Assembly (NCBI GenBank): GCA_030526195.1
Contig: JAUNDG010000019.1
Location: forward strand, 4,925 to 45,292
DNA: 40,368 nt
DNA from: Lachnospiraceae bacterium
Lineage (GTDB): Bacteria; Bacillota; Clostridia; Lachnospirales; Lachnospiraceae
Direction: 5' to 3'
The notes beneath the pieces were generated by a model that did no database searches, was not told where the DNA came from, and was given only the letters and a program-made list of their open reading frames with translations. Below are positions 22,958 to 31,815 of the stretch, in pieces. Made by a program: the position numbers and the translations under genes. Every line of letters begins with the position of its first letter. The first letter of the stretch is position 1.

Positions 22958-25900
22958 TCAACGCAGCGCATTTTGAATCCGAATCAGAATATCCGCCTCC
23001 TGGGCCGCTGCCCCCAGCACATAGGTCCGGCTGATGCCTTTCCCCTGCTTCAGACTGCGGATGCTCTCATAGATGGTCGGTGCCTCCGCTTTTGTCAGGA
23101 GCGTCACAGTCAACGCATGATGCTTACCCAGCATCCCGCCTGACAGGGCATCCGGGAAATTTTTCGAAGCCCCCTTGGCCAGGACAACGGACGCGCGTTC
23201 ATCGCCGCCGTACTTTTCAAGATAAGCCTCCGCGATCGCCAGTGATGTGGCATATCGGTCAGTTCCTGACAGACGTGTCATATTGACACCTTCTTCAAAA
23301 CCAAGACTTGCCATGGCTTTTGTGCTCACACAGCTTTCGCCGCCCAGCACGTAGACTTCTTTGAACAGCGCCAGCATTTCAGCCGTCGCCTCATCCACCG
23401 TGCCGTTCTTTTTGGTCAGGAGCACCGGGATCTTCTGCTGATAGCACCAGGTGGCCGCCGACAGAGCATCCGCCGGATCCGCCGCCGTTGCCACAAAGCA
23501 ATAATCCCGGCTGTACAGATCCCGGACAATGCCCTTCTGGCACAGCCGCACCGCTGTCTCATAGCGGTTGCTGCCGCCGATAATCTCTATATCCGTGATA
23601 CCAAGCGCCTGCAGTTTTCGAATCACCGCGGGCTGCATCGTCTGACCGACGATCACCACTTTTTTCACTGAGGGCCACTCTCGGAGAAGTGCCTCCGTTT
23701 CCTTCGACAACTGCGATGTCTTCGTCAAAAGAAGCGGGGCTTCCAGCGCACCGGCATAACCATTAGCCGCCAACGCATCCGGGAAATTCTGCCCGGTGAC
23801 CAGCACCACCGTTTCGGGCTGCTCACCCTTAAAGGCCATGCGGGCGATAGCTGCGGCCGTTTCATAACGACCTTGTCCTGACAGGTACTCCGGCAGGACC
23901 GCACCGCCTTCCACTACATTTCCGGCATTTCTCACCGGCTCAACTGCTGTAAAACTCTGTGCCTTTGAACCATAAGCCATGCCGGTGCCACCGACACCGA
24001 TACACATACCATTCTTTCGGCTTACCAGTTCATAGGTACCGTCCTCGCATTTGACGATCAGCCATTTTTGCTCATCCGTCACATCATTTTCCGAAGACAA
24101 ATAAGCTTCATCAAAAATGAGTGTCGAGGTCGGATTTAATTCATTTTTTGTATTAACGGCCGACAGAACATTGCCGAGATAATCCTGGATCAGGTAGCAG
24201 CTGCCGCCATCAAGTGCCGTCACATTGAAAATGGTGCTGCCGACGGCCGAATCGATACCGTTGATCGACAAATACGCATCATCACCGACAGCAAACCGAT
24301 AACTGCCATTTTCCAGATGCTCACTGGGACTTAAGAACACCTTCAAAAACTCTGTCTTTGCCCGGATAAATGTCTTAAGGTTTGTCACAGCTTCCGGGAA
24401 ATCCTGCAACGCCCACTGTGCGTTGTTGACCATCGCCGATTCTTCAAGTGTGGCCGCCAGTTCATCAATGCGGTCATACTCATTTTCGATAGCCGGCAGA
24501 AGCTTATCTTCCCATAACTGCCGCACAACAGCCCGGAATTCTTCGATCTTCATCAGATTCGAATAAATGCGTGTCACGGGACCCATAGGGTCATTGTAGA
24601 TCAGCGCATAATCCGTCAGGTTATAGGGTGTGGGCTTATCGAAATAATTACCATAAGCAATTTCCAGATCCCACATCGGTCCGGCATGGAGCACATCATC
24701 ATAACCGTCGCGATAGATATAACAGCTGGAACGCTGGGCATCAATGTTCCCGGTCAGTTCCGACATCAGATAATACCCGGCAAAGGATTCCACATCAATG
24801 GCCGATGCAATAGCTTCCCAGTTGCCTTGATCCGCCGCTTCTTCAAGCCAGGAAATCCGTTCAACCAGATCGCCGAACGCCTGATTTACGATCACCTCAT
24901 CCTTGCTGACCGCATCCTTCAGAGAAACGGTACGAGCCGTACAAGGCTCCCCTGTGTAACGCAGCGGCACATAACTCATTTCTCCATAGACGTCATTTTC
25001 TTCCGGATGTGCCTGGCATTTTTTCAAATGGTTGCTGATTTCAGCGATAACACCATTTTCATCCTGTAAGTCCAGGGAATTTGATCCTGCCTCAACCTTC
25101 TGGCAAAGCATGTAATTGCCCAGATACTCACCATTGATGTAAAGATCGATAAACCGATAAGCGGAGGGTGACAGGCCTAACGTTGCCGCCAGATCAAATG
25201 TCACCGCATTGCGCATCAAAGTCGGATCGCAATAATTTGCCAGCAGCACATACTTTTTTGATTTTGGCAAACCATAAAGCGATACCTTCTTATTAAATTT
25301 TAACTGATAGGGCTTTTTCGGCTGACGCCATGACCAGTTGCCCCGGCCCTTGATTTCCACATCAGAAAAATCCTGACAGGCCGTCTCATCAGCCTCATCC
25401 ACGATCGACACCGTTGTGGCACCATATCCGTAACATTTATCCGACTGGTTCAGATGATCCAGGGTCACCCCATCCGCCAGACGAATATCAAAAATCGGCA
25501 GCCCATGATAAGGCAGAATGTCCATCTCATCATCCACAGCCGGATCCGTGCTGTCATCCCCATCGGGGTTTTCCGGGGGATCCTGACCTTCTCCGTTCAT
25601 GATATCCTCCGGTGACTCATTTTCCGTCAGTTCCGATTCCGACTCATCCGCGAGCTGTCCGGTTGCCGTTTCATCACGTTCATCCGGATAACCTTCATTG
25701 TCCTCATCTACCACCGATTCATCCGGCGACACATCATCCAAAGATGCGCTATCTGATTCGGCCTCAGCCTCCGCCGTACCTGCTGCAGAATCCGCTAATG
25801 CAGGATCTGCCAGAACGGGCAATGTTGTTGTTGTCAATAGGCCCGCTGCCAACAGCACCGCCGTCAGCCTGCGGAAATGCCCTTTCCTTAATCGATGCAT
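22958..25900 (-). CDS. CotH-type kinase fused to three CW_binding_2 repeats
   Basis: This is a 980-residue exported protein. Signal peptide (about 1-32); a long acidic Ser/Asp/Glu-rich linker (about 35-130); a CotH kinase domain (about 133-530) with GRGNWSW, KKPYQLKF, MRNAVTFDLA, INGEYLGNYMLCQKVE and the metal-binding GPMWDLEIAYGN; a ricin-like stretch (about 540-660, EQKWLIVK); and three PF04122 wall-binding repeats (about 670-980, QGRYETAAAIA, GSNRYETAVRL, GTDRYATSLAI). In spore-forming Bacillus, CotH phosphorylates spore coat proteins; here the wall-binding tail implies a kinase acting outside the cell. ATG 25900 is chosen over a GTG two codons upstream because that GTG overlaps the GGGAG ribosome binding site. 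The substrate is not identifiable; possible targets are the large Ser/Thr-rich surface proteins nearby. Confidence 0.88.
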   Translation of the reverse strand: MHRLRKGHFRRLTAVLLAAGLLTTTTLPVLADPALADSAAGTAEAEAESDSASLDDVSPDESVVDEDNEGYPDERDETATGQLADESESELTENESPEDIMNGEGQDPPENPDGDDSTDPAVDDEMDILPYHGLPIFDIRLADGVTLDHLNQSDKCYGYGATTVSIVDEADETACQDFSDVEIKGRGNWSWRQPKKPYQLKFNKKVSLYGLPKSKKYVLLANYCDPTLMRNAVTFDLAATLGLSPSAYRFIDLYINGEYLGNYMLCQKVEAGSNSLDLQDENGVIAEISNHLKKCQAHPEENDVYGEMSYVPLRYTGEPCTARTVSLKDAVSKDEVIVNQAFGDLVERISWLEEAADQGNWEAIASAIDVESFAGYYLMSELTGNIDAQRSSCYIYRDGYDDVLHAGPMWDLEIAYGNYFDKPTPYNLTDYALIYNDPMGPVTRIYSNLMKIEEFRAVVRQLWEDKLLPAIENEYDRIDELAATLEESAMVNNAQWALQDFPEAVTNLKTFIRAKTEFLKVFLSPSEHLENGSYRFAVGDDAYLSINGIDSAVGSTIFNVTALDGGSCYLIQDYLGNVLSAVNTKNELNPTSTLIFDEAYLSSENDVTDEQKWLIVKCEDGTYELVSRKNGMCIGVGGTGMAYGSKAQSFTAVEPVRNAGNVVEGGAVLPEYLSGQGRYETAAAIARMAFKGEQPETVVLVTGQNFPDALAANGYAGALEAPLLLTKTSQLSKETEALLREWPSVKKVVIVGQTMQPAVIRKLQALGITDIEIIGGSNRYETAVRLCQKGIVRDLYSRDYCFVATAADPADALSAATWCYQQKIPVLLTKKNGTVDEATAEMLALFKEVYVLGGESCVSTKAMASLGFEEGVNMTRLSGTDRYATSLAIAEAYLEKYGGDERASVVLAKGASKNFPDALSGGMLGKHHALTVTLLTKAEAPTIYESIRSLKQGKGISRTYVLGAAAQEADILIRIQNALR

Positions 25901-25926
25901 ATTCACTCCCTTAAAAATGGCATCTT

Positions 25927-25963
25927 ACATCGGTTATCCGACATGTTATTCAGCAACCGATGT
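25927..25963 (-). other. Leader hairpin of the CotH-type gene
   Basis: Perfect 9-bp inverted repeat ACATCGGTT/AACCGATGT around a 19-base loop, within the presumed 5' untranslated region, 27 bases before the start codon. It could be a regulatory RNA stem or a protein-binding palindrome; nothing decides between them. Confidence 0.5.
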
Positions 25964-26075
25964 GTATAACAGATGCTTATACTCCATCATTTATTAATAC
26001 TATAACATTTCTATCAAAACATCCATATAATATTTTCGATTTTAGATATAATTTTTTAAAACTTTTTTAACAAAT

Positions 26076-26101
26076 AAGGAGGCAGTTCTCACTGCCTCCT
26101 T
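26076..26101 (-). terminator. Terminator of the exopolysaccharide locus
   Basis: An 11-bp stem AAGGAGGCAGT/ACTGCCTCCTT with a 4-base loop, followed on the minus strand by ATTTGTT. It lies about 30 bases after the stop of the 35-residue membrane peptide gene, so that gene belongs to the transcript. Confidence 0.8.
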
Positions 26102-26131
26102 GATCCCCCCATATGTCTAATACCAAACACT

Positions 26132-26239
26132 CTATAAAAACACCTCCAAACAGAACCCCAGCGCAATAAAAGCCAGGATCGCCAGAATGGTGCAGACCCG
26201 TGTTAAGATCTGATATTTGGAAAAATGACGTTTCTTCAT
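26132..26239 (-). CDS. 35-residue membrane peptide, translationally coupled to the GH26-like gene
   Basis: This is a very small gene. The ATG at 26239 overlaps the stop of the upstream hydrolase gene (ATGA), with GGAG 6 bases before it, and the frame ends at TAG 26132. The peptide is MKKRHFSKYQ followed by a single hydrophobic helix (about 11-35, LTRVCTILAILAFIALGF) and a short LEVFL end. The basic start predicts N-in topology. The terminator follows 30 bases later. Start site, spacing, overlap and composition all fit a real gene, but no homologue is recognised. It may assist or anchor the synthase or hydrolase of this locus. Confidence 0.65.
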   Translation of the reverse strand: MKKRHFSKYQILTRVCTILAILAFIALGFCLEVFL

Positions 26240-27300
26240 TTTCTGCTCCATGTTGCCGCATGCTCATTAAACGTATCGACAATGGTGGGCTCATCCGTAA
26301 AGCGGAACTGACGGCTCTCTTCAACATCCTCATTAAAGAACATGATGCCGATGCAGCCTTCATAATCCCGAATGAAATCCAGCGCTCCTGCTATATAGTC
26401 CGCTCTCACCTGGGGATCCGCACCACTCTTGGCGCATTCACCGATGATGATCGGCTTGTTATAGGCCTCCAGATAATCCCGTCGCCCGATCTCTTCATAG
26501 AATTCTGCAAAGGACGGACGATCCGCCACATCATTGAGAGACATGCTGACATAATCCACATAGTCATCGCCGGGATAATAGGGGATGGTAAACTCATCCG
26601 CCCGGTTCGGCGACCAGACCCATTTCACATTGGGGGCCACCTCCCGGCCCAGTGTCACCACATGGCGCCAGGCTTCCACATAGAGCTCGCTGTCCCAGGA
26701 CTGCCAGGGATACCAGGGCGTCTTGTAAATGTCACGCATTTCCATTTCGTGGGCAAAACGGATAAACAGCTCCGTGTTAACCCGGTCGCCCGCCGATAAA
26801 TTCTCCAGATAAGCCGTCAGCTCATCATCGAATGTCCCGGCCACAATATCCCCCAGCGGCATATTGACCGGTTCCAGTGTGATAAAAGCTGTGTAACGAT
26901 GCTCATCAAGACACATGGCTATCTTATTCTTGCTGGGAGAATCGACGGTATCAAACCAGCCCAATGTGTTGATGCTGTCTTCGACAGGCTTGACAAGCTG
27001 GGGCTCATTGGCATAAAGACCCAGATACTGCTTTGAATTATCGATTTTTCGCACGATGGTCTCTTCCGTTTCGTTGCCTGAGGCGCCTTCCGTTGTTCCG
27101 TTATCGTCCGGTTTGTTCTCAGATGCGCCGGGCGCCTGGCCCTCCGTGCCTTCCGCCGTTTCTTCCTGACCGGTCTGGCCCGTGGTCTGTGAAAGCTTGC
27201 CTCTTGAATCCTTTGTCACGAAAATAAATACAAACAGCGCCACTATGACGCCGAGGATCAACACGGTGATCCATCCTGTGTTACGCTTTTTCTTCGCCAT
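26236..27300 (-). CDS. Membrane-anchored GH26-like glycoside hydrolase
   Basis: This is a 354-residue protein: cytoplasmic KKKR, one N-terminal membrane helix (about 10-28), a Gly/Thr/Glu-rich linker (about 36-82) and an extracellular catalytic domain (about 88-354). The domain resembles glycoside hydrolase family 26 (beta-mannanase and related endo-glycanases): acid/base candidate E185 in FAHEME, followed by the WYPW motif, and nucleophile candidate E288 in IIGEC. Both catalytic positions appear intact. The first 20 bases overlap the end of the glycosyltransferase gene, and GGAGG lies 6 bases before ATG 27300. A hydrolase paired with a processive synthase is typical of exopolysaccharide loci; the polymer is not known. 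Confidence 0.82.
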   Translation of the reverse strand: MAKKKRNTGWITVLILGVIVALFVFIFVTKDSRGKLSQTTGQTGQEETAEGTEGQAPGASENKPDDNGTTEGASGNETEETIVRKIDNSKQYLGLYANEPQLVKPVEDSINTLGWFDTVDSPSKNKIAMCLDEHRYTAFITLEPVNMPLGDIVAGTFDDELTAYLENLSAGDRVNTELFIRFAHEMEMRDIYKTPWYPWQSWDSELYVEAWRHVVTLGREVAPNVKWVWSPNRADEFTIPYYPGDDYVDYVSMSLNDVADRPSFAEFYEEIGRRDYLEAYNKPIIIGECAKSGADPQVRADYIAGALDFIRDYEGCIGIMFFNEDVEESRQFRFTDEPTIVDTFNEHAATWSRK

Positions 27301-28570
27301 CAACTGCCTCCAATTGTCGTGTCCCCCAGCCCTTATCATCCGAGCAGGTCATAAGACCCACCAGACGCACCGGCACCATGATCACCGTCAGGACGGCGAT
27401 AAACACCGGAATGAGCAGGGTATAATACCATTTCAGGGACATCATCACCTTGATATTGCGTGCCCCGAAACTCAAAATGCAGCCCGTCAGGATCAGGATC
27501 CCAATCAGCCACCAGGTTTCCGTATACACCACCGTGGGGATCGCATACCCCACACGGTTTAAGATCATGCACAGGAACATATTCACATACACGCTGACCA
27601 GCAGCATGGGCATGATCATATCCGACCAGTAGATAAAGAACATCAGCGGCGCATGCTTCGCCATCCAGGGTGTCATGCGCAGATTGTTATACTGACTGCC
27701 CTCCGCCCAGCGATACTGCTGGCGGATGAATTATTTCCATTGAAGCGGGGCATCTGTATAGACCACCGAAGTGTCCTGCATCACCGTCTTATACCCCATT
27801 TTCAAAGTCATATTGGTGAGGCTCCGGTCATCGGAAACCTCTTTGTGAAAGCCCATAAAGGTTTCTGTCATAAACTCATCCATGCACTCCCGCAGGATCG
27901 AGGTGCGGAAGGCAATGGTTCGGCCGGGAAGACAGCCCACCTTCCCCGTCACACTCATAGCCTTCATGGTCCCTTCTGCCCGGATCTCCTCCAGGAGATT
28001 GGCGAACATGGTGACCAGGCGCCGTTCGGGCTCGAGAATTTTCTGGCGGGTGGTGACACCGCCGATCTTCTCATCACAGACAAAGGGCTTCATCAATTCA
28101 ATATAGGTGCCCTCCGTCCAGACGGTATCGCTGTCCACTAAAATGGTGACCTCACTGCGGGGATCCACCTGCTCCATGCCCACCCGGATCGCGTTGCGCT
28201 TACCGGGAACCGGTGTGTAGAAGCAGCGAATCGGCGTCATGGTCGCCTCGATAGTGTCGTTGAAATCATCGCATAAGCCCTCCAGTCCCGGATTCTTCGG
28301 ACCGTTGATCACCACGATGATCTCGGAAGGCCGCTGCTCGGAAATCCGATGCAGCACCTGGCGGAAAAGCTCCAAGGGCTCATCCACCACCGGGATAACA
28401 ACCGAGCTGAAGCCTGCCACCGCCTCATCCGGACATTCATAGGGCTTATACCGCAGCGCATGAAAAAAGACCACCGCCCAGCGCACAAGAATAAACAAAA
28501 AGAATATCATGAAAAAATGAAGATTCGCATGTTGAAACAAATCTTCGACCATCAACAGAAATGTATACAT
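27281..28570 (-). pseudogene. Family 2 glycosyltransferase interrupted by an in-frame TAA
   Basis: This is a membrane-bound GT2 of the hyaluronan/cellulose synthase-like type. The N-terminal part shows a membrane helix (about 16-40), the nucleotide-binding start (SSVVIPVVDEP), the DxD motif D146-S-D148 and SDDR (246-249). Codon 280 is TAA (27731-27733) in the same frame, immediately before FIRQQYRWAEGSQYNN, which contains the QxxRW motif (284-288). After the stop, 149 more codons encode the expected C-terminal membrane helices and run to the normal end at 27281. One base change (AAA to TAA) explains everything; there is no frameshift. If the stop is real, the product lacks QxxRW and the translocation helices and should be inactive. 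Sequencing error or readthrough are alternatives. AAGG lies 5 bases before ATG 28570. Confidence 0.87.
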
Positions 28571-28718
28571 ACACGCCTTTCGCCGTCCGCTCAGTCATCC
28601 TGCCACACATCAATCCGACGCCATAGCCACTCTGTGCCCGTATTGTCAGCCGGCCGTCAACTCCTTCATGATTGAATAGCGGATATTGTTTCATCCGCCA
28701 TTATTTTTCCACAACATC

Positions 28719-28746
28719 ATTGTAACACAAAAAACATATTTGTCTA
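28719..28746 (-). promoter_or_regulatory. Promoter of the glycosyltransferase locus
   Basis: Minus-strand TAGACA (28741-28746), 16 bases, then TACAAT (28719-28724). This leaves a leader of about 140 bases before the start codon, long enough to carry regulation, though no known riboswitch is recognised. Confidence 0.45.
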
Positions 28747-29013
28747 ACAAAACAGCCGTTTTTTGACCATTCATTTTATATTTCAGCTATATTTGATAAA
28801 TTTTCAATAATATTATCACCTTTATTATTCAGGCACTCCCATTGTAATGAATCCCCTTAATGGTTTCAATATGATTATTTTATCCTCTTTACATCGCCTC
28901 AATGCCGCGCCGCTTCATCTCGGCAAAACCAATCCTGTCGGCACCAGGAATACCGGGCGGATTCGGGACTTTAACATGTCACCCCGTTAGAAATGTGCGC
29001 CGCCAGGTGCACA

Positions 29014-29044
29014 ACGACAAAAGACAGAGGCTTTCGCCTCTGCC
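29014..29044 (-). terminator. Terminator of the maltodextrin operon
   Basis: GGCAGAGGC pairs with GCCTCTGTC across a GAAA tetraloop and is followed on the minus strand by TTTTGTCG. It lies about 110 bases past the ATPase stop. Confidence 0.75.
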
Positions 29045-29151
29045 TTTCGCTTCACCACGCAGCCTCACGCTGCTTTTCAATTATAGGACGCGATCCCTGA
29101 TACGCATCTACTTCTCCCAAAATATCATATCAAGCGCGGGATCGCTTTTCT

Positions 29152-30315
29152 TTATACTAAGTTGATGCCTGTTTCCGGATCGAAGACCTGAACCACTTCG
29201 CCTGTGTAGGTAAAGCCGATCTTCATACCACCCTTCAGTTCATCAGCATTCTTCAGTGACAGTGTCGGGACGATGACGATGGCATCCTTACCGGCCACGT
29301 TCACATGAAGATGATATTCGCTGCCCATCATTTCATAGACATCCAGTGTGCCTTCAACGCAGGCTTCACCGTTCTTGGCCAGCTCAATGTGCTGCGGACG
29401 GACACCCAGAGTGATCTTCTGAGAACCGATACCGGCGGCAGCCAGCTTGTCATGTTTCTTACCGGTGATTTCTGTCTTCATGCCGTCAAGTACAGCGTAA
29501 TATTTGCCGTCTTCCAGCACCAGTTCGGCATCGAACATATTCATCTGCGGCATACCGATGAAGCCGGCGACGAAGCTGTTGACCGGATGGTTGAACACTT
29601 CCTGCGGAGTGCCGATCTGCTGAACAACACCGTCCTTCATGATGACGATACGATCGCCCAGTGTCATGGCTTCTGTCTGGTCATGTGTGACATACACGAA
29701 TGTGGTGTCGATCTTCTTGCGCAGCTTGATGATCTCGGCACGCATCTGGTTTCTGAGCTTGGCATCCAGGTTGGACAGCGGTTCGTCCATCAGGAAGACC
29801 TTCGGTTCACGGACGATGGCACGGCCGATGGCCACACGCTGTCTCTGACCGCCGGACAGAGCCTTCGGCTTTCTGTCCAGATACTTGGTGATATCCAGGA
29901 TCTCAGCAGCTTCTTCAACCTTCTGCTTGATGACATCCTTCGGCACCTTGGCCATCTTCAGGGCAAAGCCCATGTTGTCTCTGACAGTCATATGCGGATA
30001 AAGCGCATAGCTCTGGAAGACCATGGCGATGTTACGTTCCTTCGGTTCCAGATCATTGACGACCTGACCATCGATGATGAGCTCACCACCGGAAATTTCT
30101 TCAAGACCGGCGATCATACGCAGAGTGGTGGACTTACCGCAACCTGAGGGACCGACCAGAACGATGAATTCCTTGTCCTTGATCTCAATGTTGAAATCCT
30201 GAACAGCCAGTACGCCTTCTTCTGTCACGGTCAGGTTTGTCTTTTTCTCTTTGTTCTTCTTGCCTTCAATATTCGGATAAACTTTTTTCAGATGTTTTAA
30301 AATGACTTCTGCCAT
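29152..30315 (-). CDS. Sugar ABC transporter ATPase (MsmX/UgpC type)
   Basis: This is the 387-residue ATP-binding subunit of a CUT1-type carbohydrate importer. Walker A is GPSGCGKST (54-62), signature LSGGQRQR, Walker B VFLMDEP and the H-loop THD. A C-terminal regulatory (MalK/OB-fold) domain of about 150 residues follows. A short lysine-rich insertion after the first strand (about 17-28, EGKKNKEKK) is unusual compared with MsmX. As the last gene after lacI, malE, malF, malG and malQ it most likely powers the malFG permease; MsmX-type ATPases in Bacillus can serve several importers, so other partners are possible. GGAG lies 9 bases before the ATG. Confidence 0.92.
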   Translation of the reverse strand: MAEVILKHLKKVYPNIEGKKNKEKKTNLTVTEEGVLAVQDFNIEIKDKEFIVLVGPSGCGKSTTLRMIAGLEEISGGELIIDGQVVNDLEPKERNIAMVFQSYALYPHMTVRDNMGFALKMAKVPKDVIKQKVEEAAEILDITKYLDRKPKALSGGQRQRVAIGRAIVREPKVFLMDEPLSNLDAKLRNQMRAEIIKLRKKIDTTFVYVTHDQTEAMTLGDRIVIMKDGVVQQIGTPQEVFNHPVNSFVAGFIGMPQMNMFDAELVLEDGKYYAVLDGMKTEITGKKHDKLAAAGIGSQKITLGVRPQHIELAKNGEACVEGTLDVYEMMGSEYHLHVNVAGKDAIVIVPTLSLKNADELKGGMKIGFTYTGEVVQVFDPETGINLV

Positions 30316-30320
30316 AGCGA

Positions 30321-31808
30321 TTAGCTCCTTCCATAAAGGACTGTCATGTCTGCGATTTTATCGGCGAGTTTAGCGGAGGCGCCATTCTTTTTCATACGCC
30401 AGCACCAGTTGCCGGCGGGATTGCCCGGCACATTCATACGGCCTTCGGCTCCCAGTTCCAGGTAATCCTGCATCTGAGCGATGAAGAGATCAGCCACGGA
30501 GCTCATGCCGCCCCGGACGATACCCCAGACGAAGCCTTCCTTTTCATTTAAGCCAAGATACTTAACGGCCACCTCGATATCTTCAGCGGCTGCCTGCTCT
30601 TTCCACTGGAGCAGTGTTTCATTATCATGAGTACCTGTGTAGCAGGTGCAATGGTTGTTGTAGAGATGGGGCAGATAATTGCTCGGTTCTCTGGCATCGA
30701 AGGCAAATTCCAGAACCTTCATGCCCGGAAGACCGGAATCTTCAACAAACTGCTTGATCTCCGGTGTCTGGAAGCCCAGATCCTCGGCGATGAAAGTCAT
30801 GTTCTTGAACCAGCCGGTCAGGCGGTGAATGACATCAACGCCCGGGCCTTTGACCCAATGACCTTCCTTGGCGGTTTCGGCATCAGCCGGTACAGCCCAG
30901 TAGCTTTCAAAGCCACGGAAATGGTCAATGCGCAGCACATCATACAGTTTTTCAGCCCCGCCGATACGACGAATCCACCAGCCGAAGCCATCTTCTCTCA
31001 TGCGATCCCAGTCGTAAATGGGATTGCCCCACAACTGACCATTTTCATTAAAATAATCAGGCGGTACGCCGGAGATCCAGATGGGGCGGTTGTCGGAATC
31101 CAGCTGGAACCATTCCGGTTCTGACCAGACATCCGCGGAATCAAGCGGTACGTAGATCGGAATATCGCCGATGATCTTTACACCATGTTCATTGGCATAG
31201 CTGCGCAGCTTGTGCCACTGGCTGAAGAAGAGATACTGAATGTACTCATAGAACCGAATGTCATCCTTCAGCATGTCCGCATAGCGAGCGCAGGCTTCCG
31301 GACGATGGAGACGGATGTCTTCATCCGGCCATTCGATCCAGGGACCTGAACCGAAATGATCCTTAACTGCCATGTAAAGAGCGTATTCTCTGAGCCAATG
31401 CTTATTCTCTTCAACAAAAGCGCCAAAACCGGCATCTTCACGAGCCAGACCATTTTCAGCAGCTTTACGCAGCACTTCAAAACGCTTCTTGTAAAGCAGA
31501 CCGTAGTCAACACAGCTGACGGATTTGCCCCAGCTGCCCTTCACATCGCTCTGCTCCAGAAGGCCGTCCGCGATCAGCATATCCAGATCGATCAGATACG
31601 GATTACCGGCAAAGGATGAGAAGCTGGCATACGGTGAATCACCGTAGCTGGTGGGACCTACCGGCAGGATCTGCCAGTATTTCTGTTTGGCCCGCACTAA
31701 GAAATCAACAAAATCATAAGCAGCCTGACCCATGGTACCGATGCCGTACGGTGACGGCAGGGAAGTGATACCCAGCAGGATACCGCTGCCTCTTTCAAGT
31801 CTTTTCAT
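30321..31808 (-). CDS. malQ: 4-alpha-glucanotransferase (amylomaltase)
   Basis: MalQ (GH77) rearranges maltodextrins by transferring glucan chains and releasing glucose. The 495-residue protein shows GIGTMG near the start, GDIPIYVPLDSADVW, the nucleophile region LRIDHFRGFESYW, acid/base AEDLGF and GTHDNETLLQW with the third catalytic aspartate. Length is typical. I start at ATG 31808, which follows the malG stop by 7 bases with AAGGGG 10 bases upstream; the longer frame would run into malG. Together with the importer, this predicts uptake and cytoplasmic processing of maltodextrins. Confidence 0.96.
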   Translation of the reverse strand: MKRLERGSGILLGITSLPSPYGIGTMGQAAYDFVDFLVRAKQKYWQILPVGPTSYGDSPYASFSSFAGNPYLIDLDMLIADGLLEQSDVKGSWGKSVSCVDYGLLYKKRFEVLRKAAENGLAREDAGFGAFVEENKHWLREYALYMAVKDHFGSGPWIEWPDEDIRLHRPEACARYADMLKDDIRFYEYIQYLFFSQWHKLRSYANEHGVKIIGDIPIYVPLDSADVWSEPEWFQLDSDNRPIWISGVPPDYFNENGQLWGNPIYDWDRMREDGFGWWIRRIGGAEKLYDVLRIDHFRGFESYWAVPADAETAKEGHWVKGPGVDVIHRLTGWFKNMTFIAEDLGFQTPEIKQFVEDSGLPGMKVLEFAFDAREPSNYLPHLYNNHCTCYTGTHDNETLLQWKEQAAAEDIEVAVKYLGLNEKEGFVWGIVRGGMSSVADLFIAQMQDYLELGAEGRMNVPGNPAGNWCWRMKKNGASAKLADKIADMTVLYGRS

Positions 31809-31815
31809 AAAATCA

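Larger units (their letters stand above)
28571..29151. other. Spacer between the maltodextrin operon and the glycosyltransferase locus
   Basis: It contains the glycosyltransferase leader (about 150 bases) and promoter (28719-28746), an AT-rich stretch (28730-28890) and the ATPase gene terminator (29014-29044). I see no gene. A short minus-strand frame in the leader lacks a ribosome binding site and overlaps the glycosyltransferase in another frame. Confidence 0.7.

Noticed and set aside
27731-27733. Programmed stop-codon recoding (selenocysteine or pyrrolysine) in the glycosyltransferase
   Set aside because: The codon is TAA, not TGA or TAG, and homologues have lysine-type residues there; a point mutation or error is simpler.
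28446-28694. Small gene in the glycosyltransferase leader
   Set aside because: It overlaps the glycosyltransferase start in another frame, has no ribosome binding site and no recognisable features.
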